From the NCBI RefSeq assembly GCF_036846205.1, contig NZ_DAIUCK010000027.1, forward strand, positions 1 to 32,597: DNA of 32,597 nt, in the 5' to 3' direction. The DNA is from Rhabdothermincola sp036846205 (GTDB lineage Bacteria > Actinomycetota > Acidimicrobiia > Acidimicrobiales > Acidimicrobilacustridaceae). A program made the translations under genes and the position numbers. Under the pieces are notes generated by a model. The model was not told the origin of the DNA. It saw only the letters and a list, made by a program, of their open reading frames with translations, and did no database searches. Shown piece by piece: positions 24,608-31,926 of this stretch; the first letter of the stretch is position 1; every line of letters starts with the position of its first letter.

Positions 24608-25081
24608 ATGCGCACGCGCAACTGGTCCAGGTTCGGGACGATGCTGGCAACGGTGGCAGCCACGCTGGCGGTGAGCAGCCTGGTGTGGGCCGGGCCCGCA
24701 GCCGCCGGGGATCCGACGGCGACCGCCGACGGGACCTGCGAGGCCGGCGAGGGCTTCATCCTGGTCGACATCGCCGACACCATCGGCGCAACCTACGACA
24801 TCTACATCGACGGGACCCTGGTGGACGAGGATGTCACCGCCTCCAACGGCGACCCCTACAGCTACGGCCCCTACGACGACGGCACCCACACGGTGACCGT
24901 GTACTGGTACACCATCATCGACAACGTGTGGGCCACTGTCGAGATCCTCGACACCGAGGTCACCCTCGAGTGCACCCCCGAGCCGACCACCCCGAGCACG
25001 ACCGTGGCACCCTCCACCACGGTGGCTCCGACCACCACGGCAGTGACCGCGGCGGTGGCCGCCCCACGGTTCGCCGGCTGA
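24608..25081 (+). CDS. Small secreted protein with Thr-rich linker and PRFAG C terminus
   Basis: 157 residues, ATG with GGAGGAG upstream. A Sec signal peptide of about 33 residues (basic MRTRNWSR start, hydrophobic core, AAAG end) is followed by a compact beta-rich domain of about 80 residues with two Cys (GTCEAG and LECTPE) placed to form one disulfide. It has Ig-like strands (TYDIYIDGTLV, HTVTVYWYTI). A linker rich in Thr, Pro and Val (TTPSTTVAPSTTVAPTTT) leads to AAPRFAG at the exact end. No hydrophobic helix follows. I do not recognise the family. The ending matches PRYAG of the secreted beta-helix protein in this window. It converges on the MBL/Rieske gene across a strong hairpin. Confidence 0.85.
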   Translation: MRTRNWSRFGTMLATVAATLAVSSLVWAGPAAAGDPTATADGTCEAGEGFILVDIADTIGATYDIYIDGTLVDEDVTASNGDPYSYGPYDDGTHTVTVYWYTIIDNVWATVEILDTEVTLECTPEPTTPSTTVAPSTTVAPTTTAVTAAVAAPRFAG

Positions 25082-25098
25082 CCGTCCCACCGTTCAGC

Positions 25099-25131
25099 GA
25101 CTGACCGCCAACGGATCGCTGGCGGTCAGTC
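25099..25131. terminator. Bidirectional hairpin terminator between convergent genes
   Basis: Perfect 12-bp arms (25099-25110 and 25120-25131) with a 9-base loop, between the ends of the small secreted protein and the MBL/Rieske gene. The right arm contains the stop codon of the latter (25126-25128). No T-run is present, which is common for GC-rich actinomycete terminators. Confidence 0.7.
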
Positions 25132-26670
25132 CACCCGGCGGGCGGCGATCCGGCGGTTGGTGGCGTTGGCGCAGGTGCCGGTCGACAGATCGAAGGTCCA
25201 GCCGTGCAGCTGGCAGGTGAGCGTGCAGCCGTCCTCGCCGATCTCCCCGAACTGAGACAGATCCGCCTGGCGGTGAGGGCACCAGCGCTGCACCAGCCAG
25301 TCCCCCAGGCGGATCATCTCGTCGATCTCACCGTGGGAAGCCGCCACGGAACGCTCCAGCACGTCGATCCGCTCCGGTGAGAGGGCCTTGAGGAACGAGA
25401 ACAGCTCCTCGCAGTACGCCCCCGGCCGCCAGGCCCGGAAGCGCAGCGAGAGGAACAGGTTGTTCGACAGGTCGACCACCCGGTTCCGGATGCACCACTC
25501 CAGGAGCGGGGCCGGCAGATCGAGGCGGTACTGGTACTCGGTGCCGCCGTCCCAGGGCCCGATCCGCTGGTTGACGAAGTCGACCAGCACCTCCTGGTCA
25601 CCGGCCCGGATCAGCACCGCCCGGCCGATGGTGGCACAGGTCTTCGGTGCCCGGGTCATGAGCGGCTCCCACCAGGCGGCGAGCCGCCCGGCCAGATCGG
25701 GCTGCGGTGCAGGCCAGCCCTGCTTCATCACCTCCAACCACGGCAGCCAGTCGGCCTGGTAGCGCTCCAGGTAGCGCCGCTTGTCGGTGAAGATCGCCCG
25801 CACCTCGTCGTCGGGCATCGGGTGGGTCACGGTGAGCGAGGGGGGCTCATGGCACACGTCGAGGGTGGTGCCGGGAATGGCCAGCACCCCTCCTTCGATG
25901 CCCTCGGCGTCGAGCCGCTCGAGGAAGACCGTGGCGTCGGGGAAGATGCTGTCGGGGGCCCGGTCGAAGTCGTTGAAGTCCCACAGCTCCGGGTCGAGGA
26001 AGCACGGCGGCCCGGCGGAGGGCACCACGTGGCGGGCGCCCACCGCCCGGGCGTAGCCGACCGCCCGGGCGAGCTGCGCCTCGCGCTTGGCCCGGGCCGC
26101 CGCCGAACGCTCCTCCGGGGGCATCTCGTAGACCACCGGCCACCACATGGCGCCCGAGAACTGCAGGAACACCAGGTCGATCGGTCCCAGCGAGCGGATC
26201 GCCGCCACGTCACTGGGGCGGCAGTCGTTCATGTTGAGGATGCGGGCGGTCTCGTCAGCGATCACGACGGCCGAGTCGCCGATGGGCCCGTCGGAGGGGG
26301 CGGTCTCGGCGAAGATCGCCACCTGCAAGCCGTCGAGGTCGAGCTGCTCGCCGTTCGGGCAGTGCACGACGTTGCCGAAGCCCAGCTCCCGCAGCGCCTT
26401 CTCCAGATCGGGGGTGGGGAACTCCGGCAGCAGCACCGGGGTGTCCTTGTCGACCCACTCGCTGAGGAACGGGGCGTCGAAGTGGTCGTAGTGCAGGTGC
26501 GACACGTACAGGTAGTCCGGGCGGCGGAGCCGTTCCTTGTCGAGGCCGTCGTTGCGGGGAAACACGAACCACGAGCCGTGGAAGGCAGGCACGAACCACG
26601 GGTCGCACAGCACCGATCCGTGCTCGGTCTCCACGAACAGGCCGGCATGGCCGATGACGGTGACACGCAT
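25126..26670 (-). CDS. Metallo-beta-lactamase fold protein fused to a Rieske [2Fe-2S] domain
   Basis: 514 residues. The N-terminal half has an MBL fold: GHAGLFVETEHG, then the metal motif HLHYDHFD near residue 58, then further loop residues (MNDC). The middle, about 250-410, is unassigned with many Trp. The C-terminal about 70 residues are a Rieske domain with CPHRQADL and CQLHG supplying the Cys-His pairs of a [2Fe-2S] cluster. The combination recalls CMP-N-acetylneuraminate hydroxylase-type proteins, but the substrate is unknown and a sialic acid role is not supported by neighbours. The ATG is preceded by TACCGT and seven bases, with the VWA gene only 18 bp upstream, so it may have its own leaderless promoter as well as read-through. 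Confidence 0.87.
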   Translation of the reverse strand: MRVTVIGHAGLFVETEHGSVLCDPWFVPAFHGSWFVFPRNDGLDKERLRRPDYLYVSHLHYDHFDAPFLSEWVDKDTPVLLPEFPTPDLEKALRELGFGNVVHCPNGEQLDLDGLQVAIFAETAPSDGPIGDSAVVIADETARILNMNDCRPSDVAAIRSLGPIDLVFLQFSGAMWWPVVYEMPPEERSAAARAKREAQLARAVGYARAVGARHVVPSAGPPCFLDPELWDFNDFDRAPDSIFPDATVFLERLDAEGIEGGVLAIPGTTLDVCHEPPSLTVTHPMPDDEVRAIFTDKRRYLERYQADWLPWLEVMKQGWPAPQPDLAGRLAAWWEPLMTRAPKTCATIGRAVLIRAGDQEVLVDFVNQRIGPWDGGTEYQYRLDLPAPLLEWCIRNRVVDLSNNLFLSLRFRAWRPGAYCEELFSFLKALSPERIDVLERSVAASHGEIDEMIRLGDWLVQRWCPHRQADLSQFGEIGEDGCTLTCQLHGWTFDLSTGTCANATNRRIAARRVD

Positions 26671-26677
26671 CGGGGCG

Positions 26678-26683
26678 ACGGTA
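26678..26683 (-). promoter_or_regulatory. Candidate -10 box, leaderless, for the MBL/Rieske gene
   Basis: TACCGT on the minus strand, seven bases before the ATG, within the 18-bp gap behind the VWA gene. No Shine-Dalgarno sequence is seen. Confidence 0.45.
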
Positions 26684-26688
26684 GCCCC

Positions 26689-28158
26689 TCAGGCCAGGTT
26701 CTCGACGAATCGCTCGAGCTGGCGGAGGTTGCGGCACTCGAAGGTGCCGTCGGTGTGGATGCCGTACTCTCCGACGATCGAATCGCCGGTGTTCCAGTAG
26801 GCCCGCGGCTCAGGGTTGAGCCAGTACACGTGGCGGGCCTTCTTGCGCATCTCCTTGATCACCCAGGCCTGGCTGGCGTGGTAGTTGTTGCGAGCGTCGC
26901 CGAGGATCATCACCGTGGTCTTGGGCCCGATCTCCCGGCCCCAGCGGTTCCAGAAGACCTCGAAGGCGTGCCCGTAGTCGGAGTGCCCGTCGACCCAGAC
27001 CACGTCCGCTTCGGTGTTGACCCGGTGCACCGCCTCGCCGATGTCGTCGGTGCCCTCGAAGAAGCGGGTGACCTCGTCGATGCCGTCGATGAACACGAAC
27101 GCCCGCACCTTCGAAAACTGGTTCGAGATGGCGTACACGAGCTGGAGGGTGAACCGGGCGAACGCGGCCACCGAGCCGGAGATGTCGGCGATGACGAAGA
27201 TCTCGGGCTTGGCCGGCCGGGGGTACTTGAACTTCGGCTCGGCGGGCACCCCGCCGTAGCTGAGCGAGTGGCGCATGGTGTCCCGGAAGTCGAGCGGTCC
27301 ACGACGCCCGTGCTTGCGCTTGCGGGCCAGGCGGGCAGCCAGCTTGCGGGTCAGCGGGTAGATGGCCTTGCGGAGGTTGGCCATCTCCTCCCGCGAGGCG
27401 TGCATGAAATCGACGTCTTCGGGCAGCGGCTTGCGCAGGGTCTTGGCCATGGCCTCCACGCCGCGGTCGGCGACGAGACGGCGGCGGATCTCCGCTTCGA
27501 CTTCCTTGCGGAGCCGGTCGAGGCGCGCCTCGAACTCGTCGCGCTCCAGCCGTTCCTCCAGGGCGGTGAGCGGCTGGGGGGCGTCGCGGCGGGTCTGCTC
27601 CATCAGCCGCTCGAGCACGTTGTCGAGGTCCAGGTTCCGCAGGGTGCGGTACAGGTAGTAGGTGCCTCCCACCGGGCGTCCCGGTTCCATGCCCGCGTAG
27701 CGGGTCACCGCTTGCCGGGCCAGGGCCCGCACCAGCGCGTCGTCGCCGTGCAGCAGCGCCTGGTAGAGCATCTCGGCCAGCTCCTCGGGCGACAGCGCCT
27801 CGCCGCCCGCGCCCGCGAGCTGCCCCGCACCCGCCATCTCCGCCGACTGCGGCGCTTCCCCCTCGGGACCTTCCTTCTCGTCGGGGCGCAGGCGGTACTG
27901 CCTGCCCCGCAAGGAGAAGTACACCTCGAAGACGGTCTCGAAGGCCCGCCAGTGGGCGTCGTTCTTCACCAGGGTGGCCCCGAGCGCGTACTTGAACGCG
28001 GCCCGGTCCTCGAGCGGGATGTGCTTGACCGCCTCCATGGCGTCGAGGTTCTCGGTCAGGCTCACCGGCAGGCCGGCCTCGCGCAGCTCTCGGATGAAGC
28101 CCTCGAGCAGCTCGAGCATCGGCCGGCCGCTGGTGGCGGGAACGGCGACGTCGCTCAC
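26689..28158 (-). CDS. VWA domain protein, CoxE-like
   Basis: 489 residues from GTG 28156-28158, which has GAGG five bases upstream and lies 22 bp after the MoxR stop. The N-terminal part is helical and charged (LLEGFIRELREAGLPVSLTEN is a CoxE-family start). The middle has a coiled, Arg/Glu-rich stretch (ERLERDEFEARLDRLRKEVE). The C-terminal VWA domain has the MIDAS sequence DISGSVAAF and later FIDGIDEV and ILGDARNN. With the adjacent MoxR ATPase it should form an AAA-VWA chaperone pair of the CoxD-CoxE type that inserts or activates metal centres in a client enzyme. The client is not obvious; the Rieske/MBL protein next door is the nearest metalloprotein. Confidence 0.9.
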   Translation of the reverse strand: MSDVAVPATSGRPMLELLEGFIRELREAGLPVSLTENLDAMEAVKHIPLEDRAAFKYALGATLVKNDAHWRAFETVFEVYFSLRGRQYRLRPDEKEGPEGEAPQSAEMAGAGQLAGAGGEALSPEELAEMLYQALLHGDDALVRALARQAVTRYAGMEPGRPVGGTYYLYRTLRNLDLDNVLERLMEQTRRDAPQPLTALEERLERDEFEARLDRLRKEVEAEIRRRLVADRGVEAMAKTLRKPLPEDVDFMHASREEMANLRKAIYPLTRKLAARLARKRKHGRRGPLDFRDTMRHSLSYGGVPAEPKFKYPRPAKPEIFVIADISGSVAAFARFTLQLVYAISNQFSKVRAFVFIDGIDEVTRFFEGTDDIGEAVHRVNTEADVVWVDGHSDYGHAFEVFWNRWGREIGPKTTVMILGDARNNYHASQAWVIKEMRKKARHVYWLNPEPRAYWNTGDSIVGEYGIHTDGTFECRNLRQLERFVENLA

Positions 28159-28180
28159 CGGATCCTCGGGCGCATCACGC

Positions 28181-29095
28181 TCACGGCGCCACCTTGCCGA
28201 GGGAGCGCCGGCCACCGTCCTTGTCGTCGGTGAGCTCCTTGACCGCCTTGGCGATATCGGTCTGGTACTTGAGCAGGATGTTGATGGTCTCGGTGGCTTC
28301 CTTCTCGGTGACCGAGTCGATGCCGAGCAGCACCAGGGTGCGGGCCCAGTCGAGGGTCTCGGACACCGAGGGTGCCTTCTTCAGCTCAAGCTGGCGGATG
28401 GAGCGCACGATGCGGGCCACCTGATCGGCGAGGTTCTCGGTGATGTCGGGCACCTTGGCCAGCACGATCTCCTTCTCCCGCTCCAGGTCGGGGTAGTCGA
28501 TGTGCAGGAACAGGCAGCGGCGCTTGAGGGCTTCGGAGAGCTCCCGGGTGTTGTTGGAGGTGAGGAACACGAGCGGGATCTGCGTGGCCGCCAGGGTGCC
28601 CAGCTCGGGGATGGACACCTGGTAGTCCGAGAGCACCTCAAGCAGGAGCGCTTCGGTCTCGATCTCGACCCGGTCGACCTCGTCGATGAGCAGCACCACC
28701 GGCTCCTCCGCCCGGATGGCCTCCAGCAGCGGACGGGTGAGGAGGAACTCGTCGGAGAAGATGTCGGTCTCGATGTCGTCCCAGGTGGTCTCACCCTGGG
28801 CGAGGTTGCGGTCGGCTTGGATGCGCAGGAGCTGCTTCTTGTAGTTCCACTCGTAGAGGGCCTTGGACTCGTCGAGGCCTTCGTAGCACTGCAGCCGGAT
28901 GAGCCGGGCGCCGAGGATCTCGGCCACCGACTTGGCGAGCTGGGTCTTGCCGGTGCCGGCGGGACCCTCGACCAGCACCGGCTTGGCGAGCCGGTCCGCG
29001 AGGTACACGACCCCGGCGATGCCCTCATCCGCGAGGTAGTTGACCTCGCGCAGCTGCTCCCGCACGGACGCCGGCGACTCGAAGCGATAGTCCAT
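28181..29095 (-). CDS. MoxR-family AAA+ ATPase
   Basis: 304 residues. Walker A GPAGTGKTQLAKS near residue 44, Walker B VVLLIDEVDRVE near residue 135, sensor 1 in FLTSNNTRELS, and an arginine-finger region in ALKRRC. Family-typical ECYEGLD-like CYEGLDESKALYEWNY follows the P-loop. It remodels protein partners with ATP in the cytoplasm, working with the VWA protein downstream. TAGGCT lies six bases before the ATG and an 18-bp palindrome (29116-29133) lies just upstream, so expression looks leaderless and regulated. Confidence 0.95.
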   Translation of the reverse strand: MDYRFESPASVREQLREVNYLADEGIAGVVYLADRLAKPVLVEGPAGTGKTQLAKSVAEILGARLIRLQCYEGLDESKALYEWNYKKQLLRIQADRNLAQGETTWDDIETDIFSDEFLLTRPLLEAIRAEEPVVLLIDEVDRVEIETEALLLEVLSDYQVSIPELGTLAATQIPLVFLTSNNTRELSEALKRRCLFLHIDYPDLEREKEIVLAKVPDITENLADQVARIVRSIRQLELKKAPSVSETLDWARTLVLLGIDSVTEKEATETINILLKYQTDIAKAVKELTDDKDGGRRSLGKVAP

Positions 29096-29101
29096 CCTGC
29101 G

Positions 29102-29107
29102 AGCCTA
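29102..29107 (-). promoter_or_regulatory. Candidate -10 box, leaderless, for the moxR operon
   Basis: TAGGCT on the minus strand, six bases before the MoxR ATG. TTGACC within the neighbouring palindrome lies 19 bases upstream and could act as -35. Confidence 0.5.
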
Positions 29108-29115
29108 CCGGCGCT

Positions 29116-29133
29116 CTTGACCGCCCGGTCAAG
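29116..29133. promoter_or_regulatory. 18-bp palindromic operator upstream of moxR
   Basis: CTTGACCG-CC-CGGTCAAG, perfect 8-bp arms around CC. The shape TTGACCnnnnGGTCAA resembles sites of TetR-family repressors such as RutR. It contains the presumed -35 of the moxR promoter, so a bound protein would block transcription. The alternative, an end-of-proA hairpin, is less likely without a T-run. Confidence 0.6.
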
Positions 29134-29179
29134 GTAGGAGCGGCGGCCGTCGAGGACGGGGGCCGGATCGGCGGGCCGG

Positions 29180-30442
29180 TCAGCCCCGGACCTGGCCGCT
29201 GCCCCGCACCACGTACTTGGCGGTGGTCAGCTCCCGCAGCCCCATCGGCCCCCTGGCGTGCAGCTTCTGGGTGGAGATGCCGATCTCCGCGCCGAAGCCG
29301 AACTCGCCCCCGTCGACGAACCGGGTGGAGGCGTTCACCAGCACCGCCGCCGCGTCGACCTCGCGGCAGAACCGCTCGGCGGCCTCCAGCGAGCGGGTGA
29401 CGATGGCTTCGCTGTGGCCCGAGCCGAACCTGGCGATGTGGTCGATCGCCGCGTCGAGGTCCGGCACCACCCGCACCGCGAGCTTCAGGTCGAGGAACTC
29501 GGTGGCGTACGCCTCGTCGTCGGCCACCCCGGCGCGGGGCACCAGCGCCCGGGTCCGCTCGTCGCCGAGCAGCTCGACGCCCTCGAGCGCCTCGGCCGCC
29601 CGTGGCAGGAACGACTCGGCCACCGATTCGTGCACCAGCAGGCTCTCCGCCGCGTTGCACACGGACGGGCGCTGCGTCTTGGCGTTCACCACGATGGCCA
29701 GCGCCATGTCGAGATCCGCCGACTCGTCGACGTAGACGTGGCAGTTGCCGTCACCGTCGATGACGTAGGGCACCGTGGCGTGCTCGAGGATGGACCGGAT
29801 CAGCGCCGGGCCTCCCCGGGGGATGAGGCAGTCGATCGTGTCCCGCTGGCGCATGAACTCCACCGCGGCCTCATGGCTGGTGTCTTCGAGCAGCACCACG
29901 CAGTCCGCCGGCAGGCCGGCCTTGCCGATCGCCTCCCGCAGCACCGCGGTGATGGCCACGTTGGAGTCGATCGCCCCCGACGAGCCTCGCAGGAACGCGG
30001 CGTTGCCCGACTTCAGGCACAGCGCCGCCGCGTCGCTGGTCACGTTGGGCCGGTTCTCGTAGATGATGGCGATCACCCCGAGCGGCACCCGCACCCGCTC
30101 GATGCGCAGCCCGTTGGGCCGGACCCACCCGTCGAGCACCTCCCCGACGGGGTCTGCCAGCGCGGCGACCTCCCGCAACCCCTCGGCCATGGACTCGACC
30201 CGCGCCGCCGTCAGCGTCAACCGGTCGATGACCGTGGTGCTCGCACCCGACTGGCGGGCTCGCGCCACGTCGGCCGCGTTGGCGGCCAGCACGTCGTCGA
30301 CGCGGGCCACCAACAGGTCGGCCGCGCCGCGCAGCGCGTCGTCCTTCACCGCGGTCGAGGCCCGGGCCAGCACCCGCGACGCGGCCTTCACCCGCCGGCC
30401 CAGCTCGGCGATCGTCACGCTCGACTCGTCAGGGGACGCCAC
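29180..30442 (-). CDS. proA: Glutamate-5-semialdehyde dehydrogenase (gamma-glutamyl phosphate reductase)
   Basis: 420 residues, usual length. Aldehyde dehydrogenase superfamily: PLGVIAIIYENRPNVT near residue 120, NAAFLRGSSG, LIPRGGPALI, the catalytic Cys in RPSVCNAAESLL, and the C-terminal FGFGAEIGISTQKLHARGPMGL signature. It reduces glutamyl-5-phosphate to the semialdehyde with NADPH in proline synthesis. The GTG at 30440-30442 is the first start in frame, and TAGCCT lies eight bases before it inside a palindrome shared with the divergent AAA gene. No proB in the window. Confidence 0.96.
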   Translation of the reverse strand: MASPDESSVTIAELGRRVKAASRVLARASTAVKDDALRGAADLLVARVDDVLAANAADVARARQSGASTTVIDRLTLTAARVESMAEGLREVAALADPVGEVLDGWVRPNGLRIERVRVPLGVIAIIYENRPNVTSDAAALCLKSGNAAFLRGSSGAIDSNVAITAVLREAIGKAGLPADCVVLLEDTSHEAAVEFMRQRDTIDCLIPRGGPALIRSILEHATVPYVIDGDGNCHVYVDESADLDMALAIVVNAKTQRPSVCNAAESLLVHESVAESFLPRAAEALEGVELLGDERTRALVPRAGVADDEAYATEFLDLKLAVRVVPDLDAAIDHIARFGSGHSEAIVTRSLEAAERFCREVDAAAVLVNASTRFVDGGEFGFGAEIGISTQKLHARGPMGLRELTTAKYVVRGSGQVRG

Positions 30443-30460
30443 GGGTAGCCAGGCTACCCG
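30442..30460. promoter_or_regulatory. 19-bp palindrome between divergent proA and AAA ATPase genes
   Basis: CGGGTAGCC-A-GGCTACCCG, perfect 9-bp arms around one base. It spans the presumed -10 of proA (30451-30456, minus) and touches its start codon; it ends five bases before the presumed -10 of the AAA gene (30465-30470). It is well placed to control both genes. Confidence 0.55.
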
Positions 30461-30464
30461 CCAC

Positions 30465-30470
30465 TAACCT
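30465..30470 (+). promoter_or_regulatory. Candidate -10 box, leaderless, for the AAA ATPase gene
   Basis: TAACCT, seven bases, then GTG at 30478. No Shine-Dalgarno sequence is present. No clear -35. Confidence 0.5.
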
Positions 30471-30477
30471 CGCCGCC

Positions 30478-31926
30478 GTGCGGATCGACCCCGGCCTCGA
30501 CACCGCCGTGCGCGCCTTCGTCGACGAGCTCACCCCCCGGCTCGAGGCCATCGTGGCGGGGCTCGACGGCGGCGACCCCGGCACCGCCCGCCAGGACGTG
30601 ACGCTCGAGGCGTACAACCTGTGCCGAGCCTTCATCGACGCCGACGGCCTGGCCACCGATGACGAGCTGTGGGCGTTGATCCAGGCGTTCTCGCCCCGGC
30701 TCGACACCCAGCTGCTGCGGGCCACCCCGGCGGACGTGCGGGAAGCAGGCCTGACCGCCGGCGCCCGCGGCTTCCTCGACGAGCCCTCCACGATGTTCGA
30801 GATCCTCCTCGGGGTGGACGGCCGCGAGGGCAGCGCACACGCCCGCGCCTACTACGAGCAGGCGATCGCGCTGGCCCACACCGTGGCATCGCTCGACCTG
30901 CATCCCAGCCGGGCCGAGCTGGTCGCCATCGAGGGGTTCCGGGGCATGCTGCTCGATGCCATCGCCCGGGCCCGGCCCGCCCCGCGGCCGGCAGGCACCG
31001 GGCCCGAAACGCCGACCCCCCGGTCCGGCGGCAAGGGGCGAGACACCGAGTCCGAGCCGGAGGAGCTGCCCCCGCCCCGCCCGCTGGAGGAGCTGCTCGC
31101 CGAGCTCGACGCGCTGGTGGGCATGGAGGCGGTGAAAGAGGAGGTGAAGCTGGTCGCGGCGCTGATCCAGGTGCAGAACCTGCGCCGAGCCCGCCAGCTC
31201 CCCGTGCTCGAGCAGAGCCGCCATCTCGTGTTCACCGGCAACCCGGGCACCGGCAAGACCACCGTGGCCCGCCTGCTGGCCCAGATCTACCGCACGCTCG
31301 GGGTGGTGGCTCGGGGCCATCTGGTGGAGACCGACCGGGCCGGGCTGGTGGCGGGGTTCGTGGGCCAGACCGCGACCAAGGTCACCGCGGTGTTCGACCA
31401 GGCCGACGAAGGGGTACTGCTGATCGACGAGGCGTACGCCCTGGTTCGGGGCAGCGAGCAGGACTTCGGCCGGGAGGCGATCGACACCATCGTCAAGCTG
31501 GTGGAGGACCGCCGGGATCGGATCGTGGTGATCGCGGCGGGCTACCCCGACGAGATGGACGCGTTCGTCGACGCCAACCCCGGCCTGCGATCCCGGTTCC
31601 CGAAGACGATCTTCTTCCCCGACTACACCACCGACGAGCTGGTGCAGATCTTCCAGAGCCTCTGCGACCGCTCCCACTACCGGCCCGACGAGGAAGCGCT
31701 CGAGGCGGTGCGGGCGTGGCTCGACGCCCAGCCCCGGGTGAAGGGCTTCGGCAACGGCCGGCTGGTGCGCAACCTGTTCGAAGCGGCCGTGGCCCGCCAG
31801 GCCACCCGGGTGGTGGCGATCGACCAACCCACCGACGACCAGCTCGTCGGGCTGGTCGCCGCGGACATCCCCGCGATCGGTGAAGGCCCCGGCACCGCGG
31901 GCCCGACCGCCGGGCGGGCGCCATGA
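30478..31926 (+). CDS. AAA+ ATPase of the CbbX/SpoVK type with TerB-like N-terminal region
   Basis: 482 residues, GTG start. Residues about 1-160 are helical with two acidic segments (FIDADGLATDDELWAL and LDLHPSRAELVAIEGF) that resemble TerB-like motifs. A Pro/Gly/Glu-rich linker follows. The AAA+ domain runs about 200-470: LVGMEAVKEEV, Walker A FTGNPGTGKTTVARLL, pore-loop-like GFVGQTATK, Walker B GVLLIDEAYAL, sensor 1 VIAAGYPDEM, arginine finger in LRSRFPK, and sensor 2 GNGRLVRNLFE. This is the CbxX/CfqX clade, also found in type VII secretion EccA. No Rubisco or ESX genes are nearby, so neither role is supported. Its stop overlaps the next start as ATGA, so the two products should work together. 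Confidence 0.9.
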   Translation: MRIDPGLDTAVRAFVDELTPRLEAIVAGLDGGDPGTARQDVTLEAYNLCRAFIDADGLATDDELWALIQAFSPRLDTQLLRATPADVREAGLTAGARGFLDEPSTMFEILLGVDGREGSAHARAYYEQAIALAHTVASLDLHPSRAELVAIEGFRGMLLDAIARARPAPRPAGTGPETPTPRSGGKGRDTESEPEELPPPRPLEELLAELDALVGMEAVKEEVKLVAALIQVQNLRRARQLPVLEQSRHLVFTGNPGTGKTTVARLLAQIYRTLGVVARGHLVETDRAGLVAGFVGQTATKVTAVFDQADEGVLLIDEAYALVRGSEQDFGREAIDTIVKLVEDRRDRIVVIAAGYPDEMDAFVDANPGLRSRFPKTIFFPDYTTDELVQIFQSLCDRSHYRPDEEALEAVRAWLDAQPRVKGFGNGRLVRNLFEAAVARQATRVVAIDQPTDDQLVGLVAADIPAIGEGPGTAGPTAGRAP

